A stretch of DNA of 64,000 nucleotides, from assembly GCA_001643675.2 (NCBI GenBank), contig LSRY02000028.1, positions 310,001 through 374,000 on the forward strand. Direction: 5' to 3'. Below are positions 11,154 through 22,653 of the stretch, one piece after another. The position numbers and the translations under genes are program-made. The notes beneath the pieces were generated by a model that was not told where the DNA came from, ran no database searches, and was given only the letters and a program-made list of their open reading frames with translations. This stretch comes from Monocercomonoides exilis (lineage: Eukaryota; Preaxostyla; Oxymonadida; Polymastigidae). Positions within the stretch are counted from its first letter, which is position 1. Every line of letters begins with the position of its first letter.

Positions 11154-11380
11154 TATGTAGTGTAAAAACTGATCAAAAATGGCTTTTATAATATCTAATA
11201 AACACACAAACCAAATTCTAAAACACAACTAAAAACATTGGAAAAGAAATTAACAAAACAAAAAAAGTTAAGATCACAACACTCAAAACAAATTTAATTG
11301 ATAATTCCGAAGCTGAAAACATGTGAGATTGAGGGAAATTCGATTAAAAAAAGAGAAATTCAATAAACCATACATAAATC

Positions 11381-11430
11381 GATTTGACTGAGTCACATTT
11401 TCGCGACTCAGTCAAATCAATCAAGTTCTA
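11381..11430. repeat. palindrome plus right copy of 22-bp inverted repeat
   Basis: GATTTGACTGAGTC at 11381-11394 pairs perfectly with 11405-11418 across a 10-bp loop. Overlapping it, 11409-11430 is the perfect reverse complement of 4933-4954. The repeat ends 5 bp before the tRNA gene. It is a candidate right end of the element that starts at 4933. Confidence 0.6.
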
Positions 11431-11435
11431 ATGTG

Positions 11436-11507
11436 GCTCCTATAGTGTAATGGTTAGCACCTAGGACTTTGAATCCTGTAATCCTGGTTCGAATCCAGGT
11501 AGGAGCA
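11436..11507 (+). tRNA. tRNA-Gln (anticodon TTG)
   Basis: The cloverleaf closes fully. The acceptor stem is GCTCCTA with TAGGAGC, followed by discriminator A. The D arm is GTG..GCAC and holds the A box. The anticodon stem is TAGGA/TCCTG around the loop CTTTGAA, giving anticodon TTG (reads CAA). The T arm CCTGG-TTCGAAT-CCAGG holds the B box. There is no intron. A TTTT run begins near 11513 as a likely RNA polymerase III stop. It sits 5 bp beyond the right inverted repeat of the mobile-element zone and 174 bp before the Kintoun gene. Confidence 0.95.
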
Positions 11508-11680
11508 TCTAATTTTCTCATTTTTGCATTTTGATTAATAAACAATATTGCTGCGATTCGATGAATTCTTTAAAGATTTTTCTTATCAAAGCATTAACAT
11601 GACTTTCTTCAACTGCAAATCAAATGCAACATTTATGTTAAATTCTTTAACCACTATTATTTTTTTCCTATTTTAGTTTT

Positions 11681-13592
11681 ATGACAAATAAATTACCTGA
11701 CGATTTTGGAAAGGATTTAACTACGGATGAGAGAAATAGACTTGCAGAATGCTTTAAAAAGAAAGAATTTACTGATTTATTTTTCCAATACATGAAGGAG
11801 ATTTCAGAACCTGGCGCAAAGGAAGAGTACGATAAAATGATTGCTATGGCAGAGAAGGAGGCAAGAAAGAAAAAAGAGGAAGAAACAATAAAACAAGTTG
11901 TTCATCAAAATCCTCCATCAAAATCTAAAAAGAATCAATCAAAACCCAAACAGGAGACGCGAAATAAAAAACAAAAATCCGATGCGCGTGAAACCAAAGA
12001 TGATAACGGTTGCACGAGCTTCCAAGGAAAGAGAGTGGGTAAACCATCTCAGCAAAAAGTTCAAGCGAATAATCAAAAATCTGAACAAAAAGCAAAAAAT
12101 GTTACTCTTCCGAAATACAAAATTGTCCACTCTAGCTTTTTTGACATGGGAGATTACACTGAAGTTTGCACTAACTTAACTTCTTTATGAATTTTGCATC
12201 TCCAAAAACTTTCAGTCGAAAGACACTGATCTTGTAAGACTTCCCGATCAACTTAAAGCAACATTTGAACTTCCTCTTATTGTATGCTGAAGTGTTTTCT
12301 TTTTGAATTTGAATTTGCTCACGATTCATTTGTGCTTTTCTAAGAGTTCTGTTCAAGAAATTGATGTTGATTTGGAACCAAAGCGAGTTATTTTGACTTG
12401 TCCACCAGGTTCTGATCCATTAAAAACAAAATCTTCCAATTCTTCTTTATCCAACAATGATTTACCTGACTGTATATATTACGCAGATGTTGAACTTCCA
12501 TATCCTGTTATTGTTGATAGCTGCAAAGCATCATTTGATAAGTCAACACAACAGTTACTTTTGGTGTTTGGAGTTGACAAAACAGAAGAAGAAAAGAAGA
12601 AGAAGCAATTGAAAGAGCAACTTGAAAAAGAACGCAAGGAAATGGAATTGAAAAAAGACGAATCTGATGATGAAGATGAAATATTACAGAAAGATGAAGA
12701 TGAAAAACAAAACAAGATTATTGCCGAAAAAACAGCTGAACAATCAGTTTCATCAACTGACTCATCCAATTTACAGCAAAAAGAATCTGAACCTTTTTCT
12801 TTCAAAAAAACAGATCTTTCGTTGTCTATTGAAAAACCAAATACAAAAGACTTGCCCGAATCTTCAGTCGAATTCACAATCACCATCAAGCCGCAGACCG
12901 GAACAATTGACACGAAAAGCGTTGAAATAAGGCCAGAGGAAGATGGAAAGGCTATCCGAATTGATTTTTTGACGGAGAATCCAAGTCAAACACATTCATA
13001 CATTTTGCAGACGAATAATTCTTCCACTTCTTCACCATCAAATGAATCTTCTTCTTCTTCTTCTTCTTCTTCTTCTTCTTCTTCGACTGCTTCTGTGCAA
13101 CAAACTCCAAGCAAAATATCTCCTTCTTTTGATATCATTTCAATCCACCCCACAATAACTCCAATTGGTTTGTGCATTGTTGCGTCGACTGCATCGAAGG
13201 AGTCTGGGCAAATGCCAACTTCGGGCTTTCTTTCCTCTTCTGGCTCACTTCGCGAGATGCCCACCATCCATCCGCCTCCTCTTTCTCCTTCTGCACAAGC
13301 TGTGTTTGACAGAGAGTCACAGAGCTCTGAAGATCATTTTGGAGAAGATGTTGAGAATGGGAAAAACGAAACAAGCAATTCAGTTAATGATAATGGACAA
13401 TTGAATCAGAAAAATGAGGAGAAAACTCAAAGTAAAGAAGGGAAAATAAAAGGAAAAGAAGAAGAGGAAGAAGAAGAAATAGAGATTGTAACAACAAAAG
13501 CAGCTGCGCTTGATGCAAAACGAGACGAACAATTTTCTTCTTTCAGACAGTCTGTGAAAAATAGTTCACTTCTTGATTTAGATGATTTTTAG
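11681..13592 (+). CDS. DNAAF2: Kintoun-like dynein assembly factor (PIH1 family)
   Basis: A PIH1-family co-chaperone expected to help preassemble axonemal dynein arms in the cytoplasm with HSP90/HSP70. Three exons close in phase: 11681-12163, 12216-12281 and 12345-13592 (598 residues). The N-terminal helix DLTTDERNRLAECFKKKEF..YMKEISEP is the PIH1 start. The core runs PKYKIVHSSFFDMGDYT, KATFELPLI, DVDLEPKRVILTC, then DVELPYPVIVD and a KASFDKSTQQLLLVFGV strand, matching Kintoun order. The C-terminal half is low-complexity, with Glu/Lys blocks and a Ser run from a TTC repeat (about 13047-13084). The start is the first ATG; a TTTTAG four bases upstream could be a 5'-UTR splice acceptor. Another PIH1 protein is possible, but the order fits Kintoun best. 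Confidence 0.85.
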
Positions 13593-13837
13593 CACAAACA
13601 ACAAAAAAACAAATAATTTCACAATATTAATTTTTTATATTCGCGCACACTTTTTCTGTGAATAGCTGTGCAGAATCATCTTTCAAATTTTTAAACACAT
13701 TCTTGAGATGGTAAAATAAGCAAATGAAATGAGAAACAATTTAAAAAACTGCAAAGAAAAGAACATCCATGAAATGTCATTTTAAAGAAACACCTAAACA
13801 ATCATTTGCAAAAAGTGCTTTTGACTTCAAGAAATGT

Positions 13838-16800
13838 TCATCTGGGGCATCCTTTGTAGCAGGCATTCATATGGCTTGTGCAAGAGTCTTGGCATGCTTT
13901 GTTTCCTTTGCCGCATGTATTGAAGCACTCTGTAAACTGCTCATCGCAATAATATTCACAGACAAAAGTTGTAAGCTGGGAAAGAAATGAATAAGAAGTA
14001 TGTTATGAAAAGGAATATTTTTATTAAAACCACTCAACAAAATAATAAAAAAAAAGCACACTATTGCCGAGTTTTGTGTCTGACACGCCTTCAGCAATTT
14101 TGAGTGTTTTGTCCAGATTTCGTCGTAGCAGCGAGGATTCTGGATGGACGAGCACTTGTTCATGAGTGTGTCCACATACGGCCCATCTGCCCATCTCTTG
14201 CACTCTTCGGGCGAGGCAACCTCGCCATCTCCACTCGACTGCGATGCTGCTGATTGCTGGGCAGTTGGATACCTTTCTTCATACTCCTTACTTTCTTCTT
14301 CTTCTTCTTCTTGCTTTTGCTGTGTCGTTTTTCTATCTCTTTCATTCTGTTCAGACAGCGAAGCATCCACAGACTGGCTCTGAAGAGGATTTGCTGGATC
14401 ATCACCCCCATCGTCTTCTCTCACACACGAGTTGGCACACTGCCTGTAGTTCTTTGCACACCCAGCTGAGCAGTCCTCCTTTCTTGACGTGAGGCAGCTC
14501 CCTTCGCACAGCATCTGCTTCTCTCTGCACTCTCCAATGCACTTCGGATCGCCCCTCTCATTCAGACAGAGCGGAATGCACTCCACCTCACCCCGCTGGC
14601 ACTGCTTCTCGCAGCTCAGCCGGCCATTGCAGCTCGCCTGGCACTTCGCCCGCTCAGCTGCACACACTCTGCTGCACAAGTCCTTCGGCTGCGAGCAGCG
14701 CGCCTCGCAGTCGCGTGCCTGTGCCACACACTGCGACTCGCAGATGCTGTTGCCGAGACACATCTCCAGACAGGAATGGAGCGATGCTTTGCATTGGCCC
14801 GTGCAGTCCTGTGGAAATTGGCAGATTTAATGGATTATTATTTTGAATGAATTGTTGTCGACTTATTGAAAAATTAAACAAATAAAAAACAAACCAGCTT
14901 GACTTCTTTCCCTTCCTCTTCTTTCGGCTTCGATGAGTAGTCTTCAGTGCATTGTGCCTCGCAGCGCCTTCTGCTTCCCATGCAGTCGTCGTGGCAGGCT
15001 CTTCCTGCCCCGCTCCTTTCGCATTTGGCAGAACAATCATTGAATCCTGTGGAACACGACGACTGGCACAGCCGAAGCAGCGCTGTCTGTGGAAGAAGAT
15101 CGCTTTCCTGACTCCATCCGCTTTCAGACGCATCGCTCTGTCCATTCACAGAAGACGAAGTTAATCCTGTGTTTCTGTCACTGTTGGTGTCTTTATAAGG
15201 CCCCTTGTAAATCCTGTCGCATAATTCCAGTGAAGTCTTTCGCTTGTTGCGGCACTTGTTGTAGCAGGCATCATATTCACCAGGAGAGTTGATGGTGCTT
15301 CCTTCACAACTACGAACACAATCATCGAGTGAAACACCCGTCTCGCCAGCTGAAACAGAACAGTTGGCAATTTTTATTTATTAACATTAAACAGAAACAC
15401 ATTGGAAGTAATTGAATAAAAAAAGATAATAAAAATTGTTTGAAAGAGAATGAACCAAATAAAAGCAACACACTGCACTTCTTCCATCTTTCTGCATTGC
15501 TAATCGGTTCTGGTGGATCCTCTCCTGCAGAACACGCCTTTCGACATCTCGAATCTTGTGATCTGCATTCAGCTTCACAGCCAGTAAAGCCAGCATATCT
15601 GAAACACAAATAGAACAGAAAAGAATAAATACAAATTGATGAATACAAATAGATATAGAAATAGAGAAAATAAACACAACAGAAACACACTTGCATTCAC
15701 TCTGGCATCCACGTGTGAGCACATCACAGTATTCGTTGCATCCATCCAGTTGAGCTTGGAAGTCTTCTTCTGAAGAATAGCCAGCAGAACTCGGTTGAGA
15801 AGGAGGAGAAGAAGTTGATCGAGGAGAAGAAGAAGACGACGATGAAGGAGAAAGAGGAGAAGCAGGGGTTTTTGGTTGTTTGTTTGCCGTGTTGTCAGCT
15901 GTTGGATATCGATTTTGTGGAGAAGATGATGAAGTAGGCTGCGATGATGAAGATGTAACAGAAGAAGAAGAAGGTGATGAATTTTGTGAAGATGCCTTTG
16001 GCTGATTCTTTGCCTGTGGAATTCTCGCATTATCTTCGGGAATATCACTGCTGAGTGGAACAGCTGTCTTCTTCGGCTTCTCGTCTGCCTCAACATTTGC
16101 TGACAATTCATTCATTTCCTTCTCTTTCTGTTTTTCCTCCTTCTCTTTTCTTTCCTTCTCCTTTGCCTCATTCAGCGCCTTCTCCTTCAGCTGGTGCAGC
16201 GCTTTCCCTTCTTTCTCGCACTTCCCCACACACTCCCTCCTTCCTCTCCGGCAGCTCGTTTCACACGGCTGAAATCCATCGCACTTGTCTGAGCAGGACA
16301 CAAAAGTCGCATCGCATTCTTCTTCACAGGGCGAGTGGATGTGCACATCGCCCAACAGACGCTGCTCTTCGGCCTCGGCTGCCTGCTGTGCCTTCTGTTG
16401 TTTGTATTGCGAGTCATCTGAGTGGCAGTCGCGAAGACATTCTTTTCGACTCTGACGGCACACCTCAAAACAGCCATCATCCACACCACCACCACCACCA
16501 CCTCCTCCTCCACCTCCGTTCAATCTGTCTTTTGATCCTCCTTTTGTTCCTCCTTTTGAACCAGTGCTCTGCTGGCACTTTGCTGTGCACTCGTCAAACG
16601 TCGCCCCGCAGACATCTTCACATTCAGCCACAATCTGATCAGCATTTCCTTCTAAACTTCCTTCTCTTTCTCCCTCCACATTCTTGCTGTTCAGTCCGCT
16701 GTGTGTTTTTGCATCTGTCTCAATCTCCTTCACACACCCGTCTTTGCAGTCCTTCCTCGCAATTCTGCAGCCCATCTCACATTCTCTGCTGGGATTGCTG

Positions 16801-19800
16801 CCACATCTTCCCATGCACTTCTCAAATGAGCCATCACACTCACTCACACACGCCTCGTGCGGAGTCGGGGGATTGCGGCAGAGATGCTCGCACTGCTGGT
16901 TCAGTCTCCTGCACTGGTCAAAGCCAGCATCGTCGTCATCAGCGATCAAAGCAAGACACGCACTGAATGTGTCGGTGCATTGTGATATACATTGATCGAG
17001 AGGAGAAAGAAGAGGAGAAGAAGACGAAGAGGAAGGAGAAGATGACTTCTTATTTGGTTGAGATTCTGACTTTGATGGTGAGGGAGAAGCAGAAAGAGGA
17101 TCAACTCCGCTTTCGCAGATGGAAATACACGAAAATCGACTGCGGCGACAAGCTTTTTCGCATTCTCTGTCTGCTTTGCATTTGACATAGCATGTTGTGT
17201 AGTTGTGCTCACACTTGTCTTCACAGGGCAGTGCCTGATATTCTTCTTCAGTCAGCTGTGGGATAAGCAAGGAATCATCCTCTGACTCGTCTGAAGGGTG
17301 AGATGAAAGAGCAGATGGAGAAGAAGAAGAAGAAGAATCAGAAGAAGAAGATGAGGCATTAGTGTTACTGTTAATGCTAGTGTTTGTTTGTTGTTCATCT
17401 GGCTGCACTGCGCATTCAACAAAGCAGTTTTCTCCGCTTTCGAAGCATTTCTTTTTGCATTCGTCAGCCATCGTCTTTCTGAGCTGCTCTTCTTTCATTG
17501 AAAGTGCTCTTTCACCACTTCTGTTTATGTCAGCTGCAAAAGCAAGAGCCGAATTGTCGCAGTCAGCGCTGCATGTTTCAAAGGACGTCACACAATCCAC
17601 TTCACACGACGATAGAGAGATCTTTCTGCAGCCAATGACACATTTCTCTCCTTCTGCCTGGCACTGGTCAATACACAACTTAGCAGCAGCTGCTGAGAGA
17701 GACAAGGAAGACGCTGAAGACGGAGAAGGTGGTTGTGAAAAAGAAGGCTGGGAGCACATAGCCACACAGCGCTCGTGAGTGACTTTGCACTGCTGCTCAC
17801 AGGGCGACAAGGCACTCCATCTGACTTGCACGAAGCATTCATTCCCTTTGTCGAAGCAGCGCTGGCGGCAGGAGTCGTCGGGAGTGCTGCAGAGAGAGAC
17901 ACAGCGATCATATTCAGACACACATGTCTGCTCGCCTGGTGTCAGCTGAATGGAAGAAAGAAAAGGAAGAAGGAAGGAAGGAAGGAAGGAAGGAAAGATT
18001 GATTGAAATGCAATAATAACGACGATAATGATAATATATTTTTATTCAAATGAATAAATAGTATAAATAAACCTTCAGCTCAGCAGGTGATTTGCACAAA
18101 GAGAAGCAGTCTTTGCGCTGTGAAGTGATTGTCTCCAAACAGGACAGATCAGCCTCACCGCATTTTTCGAGTCCCTCTTCAAAAGCAGCATGGCAGCTGA
18201 GGTCGCATTGGGACACGTCTTCATCGGGGCTGAATGGACAGCGTCTGACACAGCTGCTTCTCTCTCGCCAGCACTCGCTGTCGCATTCAGACCGCTCGTC
18301 TGCGCTGCTGAAGGAGGAGTCGCATTGAGAAGAGCACTTTTGATAGCCCTCGTGGCATCTGGGTGTGCACGGGGTGGTTGGCTGTATGTGACAGAACAAA
18401 AAATGAGAATAAATTCAAATGAAACAAAAGATTATTACAATGATAATAAATAAATCAATAAATAAGGAAATTAAACCAAAGGATTGTTCTCATCTACACA
18501 GAGATGGCTGCACTCCTTCTTTTGTGCCAGGCACTGCAGCGAAAGCAGCTTGTCGCCGCGCGACGCTGTCTGACACGCTGACTCTGCTCTGCGGCACATC
18601 TCATCACACAACTCGTATGAGAATTGGGGGGAATCTTCACTTTGTTCAAGAGTGGGATATCGAGATGGAGTTGAAAATGAAGCATTCTTATTGACAGTAG
18701 GCGCAACTGATTGAGTGTTTGTATTAACAGAATTCCATTCCTTAGGAGCAACTGGATCCTGCGCTGTTGACAGCAGCTGTGTTGCCCTCTCTTTCTTTTT
18801 TGGATCGCATTTGTGAAAACAGCGCTCTCTGTCTGCGATGCATCGTGTGGCTGCCTCTTCCTTGGAGATGCCTTGGACGAAAGAGAGACAGCCCACAAAC
18901 ACCGACTGGCAGTCGTCAGTGCACCGCGATTGCCCACTGCGATATGCCACTTCTGGCCGGCACAGCTGCTCGCAAACGAAGTGCTTGTTGTCACATTTGG
19001 CAAGGCATTGAGAGTCCCCTCTGCAGGAATTGATACACTCTGCTTTCTGTGCCGAGCAATTTGCGGCACACGAGACAGCAGGATGCGCCAATATCTGCTG
19101 GATCGCTAAATCCCGCTCTGGGCGGCATTCGTCAATGCATCCGTGACGCATGTGCCAACAACCATCGCGACATGAACGAGATGCACATCTTCTTTGGCAG
19201 GTTTCAACTTCTTCATCACAGCGCGTTTCACAAGGAATCTGTTCAACAAAAGGCCATAAAAACATAACAGTAGAATTTCTGATCCAATTGTCTAATCTTT
19301 TAAAAACAAACCCCATTTCTATTTGGAATAGTTGCGAACAATTCCTTTGAAGCCTGAAAAAGAACTGCTGCAGATGCTGGAAGAGAAGGATAAGATTTCA
19401 CATCCTTTTTATGCAAGCATTTATCATGAAGCAAATCACATTTGTGAAAGCAAAATGTTCGCGATGTACTGCAGTGTTCATCTGCATTTCCTTTGTCCAG
19501 ACAAAGTCGATAGCCAACATCGCAGATATCATAATGATCATTCAGTGCAACCTGACAATAAGAAGTCGAACAATTTTTGAAATGATATAAAGAATTTTTA
19601 TGAATGTTACAAACTCTGCATGTTAATCCAATTTCGCAATCATCAACGCAGGAAGTGTTTGATTTGCATTGTTTTTGACAGAATTCCTATGTATTCGGTT
19701 AAAAAATAAAAAAATTTACATGTACCTCAATAACATCACCATTGAACAAATAATTCACACACAACAGCTGTGAATGACTGCGATGCAAATATATTACTGA

Positions 19801-19889
19801 GGTAAAATATGCAAATGTGTAAAAACATGGTAAAAGGCTGTCCCAGCACTTCTCAGCGAAAAGAAAAATCACAATAAAAAAGGGAAGGC
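13838..19889 (-). CDS. giant secreted-type cysteine-rich CX3C repeat protein
   Basis: No named family was recognised. Exons: <=19889-19726, 19686-19312, 19238-18477, 18381-18073, 17945-15691, 15598-15474, 15349-14895, 14808-14062 and 13975-13838. Phases close at every join, giving about 1,780 residues and ending CYKGCPR, TGA. The first exon reads LPFFIVIFLFAEKCW, like a signal-peptide core; the true first Met may lie in a further upstream exon. The body is dozens of paired CX3C motifs (for example CETRCDEEVETCQRRC, CVAQARDCEARC), interrupted by Ser/Pro/Glu linkers and a poly-Gly run near 16488-16520. There is no C-terminal membrane span. A 63-bp stretch within exon 2 has intron-like ends and no stop, so it may or may not be spliced. 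Intron 18072-17946 holds a GGAA microsatellite. It is likely extracellular, disulphide-linked and helical; function unknown. Confidence 0.85.
17965..17996. repeat. GGAA tetranucleotide microsatellite
   Basis: Seven or so GGAA/GAAG units in a row inside an intron of the cysteine-rich gene, where they form a pyrimidine tract on the sense strand close to the acceptor. Confidence 0.85.
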
Positions 19890-19974
19890 CTGTGGAAAAA
19901 ATATGACATGGCCATGTAGTATTTTGACGAGAAAAAATATATGATCATTTGATCCATACCTTTATTATTTATTT

Positions 19975-20698
19975 ATGATCCTGATTTTTCTTTTTGTGGC
20001 TTTGGAGCATGCACAGGTCCAAGAAGCATGCTACAATTTGACTAGAACTCGGGGAAAAGCTGTAGTAGAAGGTCCTAACGAGCCAGCTGCACAAAATGCG
20101 CCAGATAAAAATGAATTGTTGAATGATTTAAAGCCTTTTTCTAAAGGCGTAATTGGATTTTGCATTGATATTGCAAGTAAATCCGTAACAAAATATAATT
20201 GCAGCACAAGTACTGGATATGTAAACGATAATGATGATCCAAAAAAGCAATGCGTTTGCGCAGAAAATCAATCCGTTTCTACTGAGGGTCTTGTGAATTA
20301 TCCAGGAGTTAAAAATGCAACATGGAAATGTTCTCAAGGAGTGCCTGTTCTATTTGCTACAAATTGTAGTTCAAAAGAAGAAGTTGGAGTAGAATACACT
20401 TTTCGGCCAAATCATGGACAATGCATAACATGTTTGTAGATTTTGAAAATTTTGGTGACGGTTGAAATGTATTGATTATTTGTTTTTTATTTAATAGCTG
20501 GGCAAGATACAACATGGTTGGCAATTGGTATTGCAATAATTGTTATTGTTTTTGTTTGTGTTTTACTGAGTTGCCTTGAGTGGAAAGTCGCTTCAGAAAC
20601 TCAAAGTATGAATTTTCTTTATAATCTTTATTATTCAAATAAATTTATCGTTTTTTACTTTTTATTTTTATATCAATTTCAAAGTTAAAAAACTTTGA
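19975..20698 (+). CDS. small type I membrane glycoprotein, hypothetical
   Basis: Unrecognised family. Exons 19975-20431, 20498-20605 and 20685-20698 close in phase (192 residues). ATG 19975 starts a signal peptide (ILIFLFVALEHAQ). The ectodomain has ten or so Cys and several N-glycosylation sequons (for example NCST, NATW, NCSS). Exon 2 gives one hydrophobic span, WLAIGIAIIVIVFVCVLLS. The last exon leaves a short tail, SETQIKKL. The frame also stops soon after each donor, which supports splicing. It is divergent from the cysteine-rich gene, with under 100 bp between the two coding starts, so they may share a promoter. A surface receptor or anchor is a reasonable guess; no ligand can be inferred. 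Confidence 0.8.
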
Positions 20699-20859
20699 TT
20701 TGTTTCATATCGCCATTTTTACTAATTTTCGTTATTAATGTGTTTATATACTCCGCATTTCATCAAAATATAAAACAAGAAAAAATTGAAAAAGTTATAT
20801 TACAAAAAATGAATACGCAAGGTTAATGAGATGAGTCTTCTGAAGAAGAAGAAGTGCCA

Positions 20860-22537
20860 TTAGAGTTCTTTCTCTCTTTCTTTGGCGGCTTTCCTTGCCT
20901 CTTCAAGCAACCTCCTGTCTTCTTCGCGCTGTTTCAATTCTTCTCTGCGTTGAGCTTTTTTCTCAGCCCGTTCCTCTTTGTATTTTCTGCTCTTTTCTTC
21001 TTCTTCTTTCTTTTTCTTTTCCTCTTCGTCTAGTGGACGTTCTGGAAGAGGTTGTTCGTCAATAACAAGATCAGGAATGTGTCTTAAGAGAAACTTCTTG
21101 ATCCGCTCGGGGTAGTTGAAAGTTTCGCATTTGATTGGATTGGACTTATTCTTTGCGGGGAACAAGAAAAGAGACGGAAACGAGCCAATTATGTATTCTG
21201 GAGGGTAGTCGTTTGCTGTGGCATCAAAGTCAGCAACCACAAAGTTTGGATTGGAAGCTGTTTCGTTGGCCAAATGCTCATAGTCGAACGCCATCTTCTT
21301 GCATTTGTCGCACCAATTGGCGTGGAAGCGTATGAACACGTCTTTTGTCTCATCAAGAACTATGCTTTTGAAGGTATCTCCAACAACTTTCGTCACATTG
21401 GATTCCTGAACAGTTGGAATGGGCTCTGAACGAAGGTTCATCTGCAACTTTCCATCCAGATATTTCTGACAAAATTCGATAATTTCATCAGCTTCAATAG
21501 ACGGGCGAGGATTCTCATCATTCGGAGCATGTGCCCAATGCGCTCTGGCCTTTCCGAAAGGAGATGGATACCAATCCTCAATGGCAAATCCAGGCATGTT
21601 CTCAACAGCAATGCCCATCGTCTCTGTCAATTTTGGATTTTCTGTGTGATCAACAATCACAAACAGCATTTTCCCTTTGAAGTGATGCGCCACCTTTGCC
21701 ACTTGGCGGTTGAGCCAATCTGGCTCCATGTAGTTCATTTTGCAAAAGTAATACCCAACGGGTACGTCTGGACTGCCGTATTTCTTTGTGTTACCCCACC
21801 CGAGTTGTTCAAACAGTGGCTGTTTCGCTTCTTCCACCCAGCTAGCCAATTTCTCCTTCTCTATTTCATTTTTATCGTAGACATCTACAGTCTCATAGAT
21901 TTTGTGGAAAATTTCAATTCGTGTTTTATTTATTGTGCTGTTTACAACTGCAGCCCAAAGATCTCCAAAGACAGGGCTGTCACCTGCAGTTATGAATGAC
22001 TTGAAATCGCTGCAATTCCTTGAAGGGAAATATCCAATGATAATATGCTCGAAAAATGAAATGGCTTCATCCACTTCTTCGCGATTGTTGAATATGCGCA
22101 CTCTGCGAAGAAACTTCTCATCAACCCAATCCAAAATACCTTCCTCTGTCTTGTTTCCTTCGTAAACGGATGGAATCTTTTTTCTTGAAAATGATGAAAA
22201 ATAGTTTAAACAATAAAAAGACAATGAAGCTTGCATACAAATAAATTCTTAACTCTGGAAGATTCTCAAGATTTGCCTTCTGGCAAATCTTTGTATTCTC
22301 AACACAATCAACTTCTCCAATTTTCATTCCGTATCTTGCTGTTTCACGCATCGCCTTTTGGAAAATCTTCCGAAAAGAGTCGCTATCTTCATCACCAGGC
22401 ACATGATAAAGAATAGCCACAGGAAGCTCAGATTTAAATGACTTATAATTCTTTTTCGATAACTCATGAATTTTAGGGATGACAAGAGAGAAAGAATTCT
22501 GGAAGAAGAGAAAAACGATGAAAACTTCGAACATCAT
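20860..22537 (-). CDS. protein disulphide isomerase-like protein
   Basis: An ER-lumen thioredoxin-fold protein of 540 residues in two exons (22537-22239 and 22183-20860, phase 2). The N-terminus MMFEVFIVFLFFQNSFSL is a signal peptide. The first thioredoxin-like domain (LPVAILYHVPGDEDS..GEVDCVEN) lacks the usual CXXC. The fourth domain has ANWCDKCKK near residue 387 in place of the common WCGHC, so the active site is CDKC. A Glu/Lys-rich charged helix of about 80 residues follows and the chain ends KEREKEL, a KDEL-like but non-canonical tail. The order of domains (a, b, b', a', then acidic tail) resembles PDI/ERp57 with an inactive first domain. It lies 116 bp downstream of the DNA polymerase alpha gene on the same strand. 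Confidence 0.85.
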
Positions 22538-22653
22538 TTTTTGAAAAACAAAATAAGGGTGAAAAAACAAAAATATTTCGATAAATGCCAAAAAGGGTTT
22601 GAAAACCAACTTCTGGCAAAGATGTGAAATGAAAAGAAGTGAATGAAAAGAGA

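Larger units (their letters stand above)
9540..11380. other. AT-rich stretch with inverted-repeat elements
   Basis: There is no gene that I can support. It contains MITE-like copies 2 and 3 and the right copy of the 37-bp repeat at 11117-11153. The frame at 10707-10946 (minus) falls inside copy 3 and is not coding-like. Confidence 0.5.
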
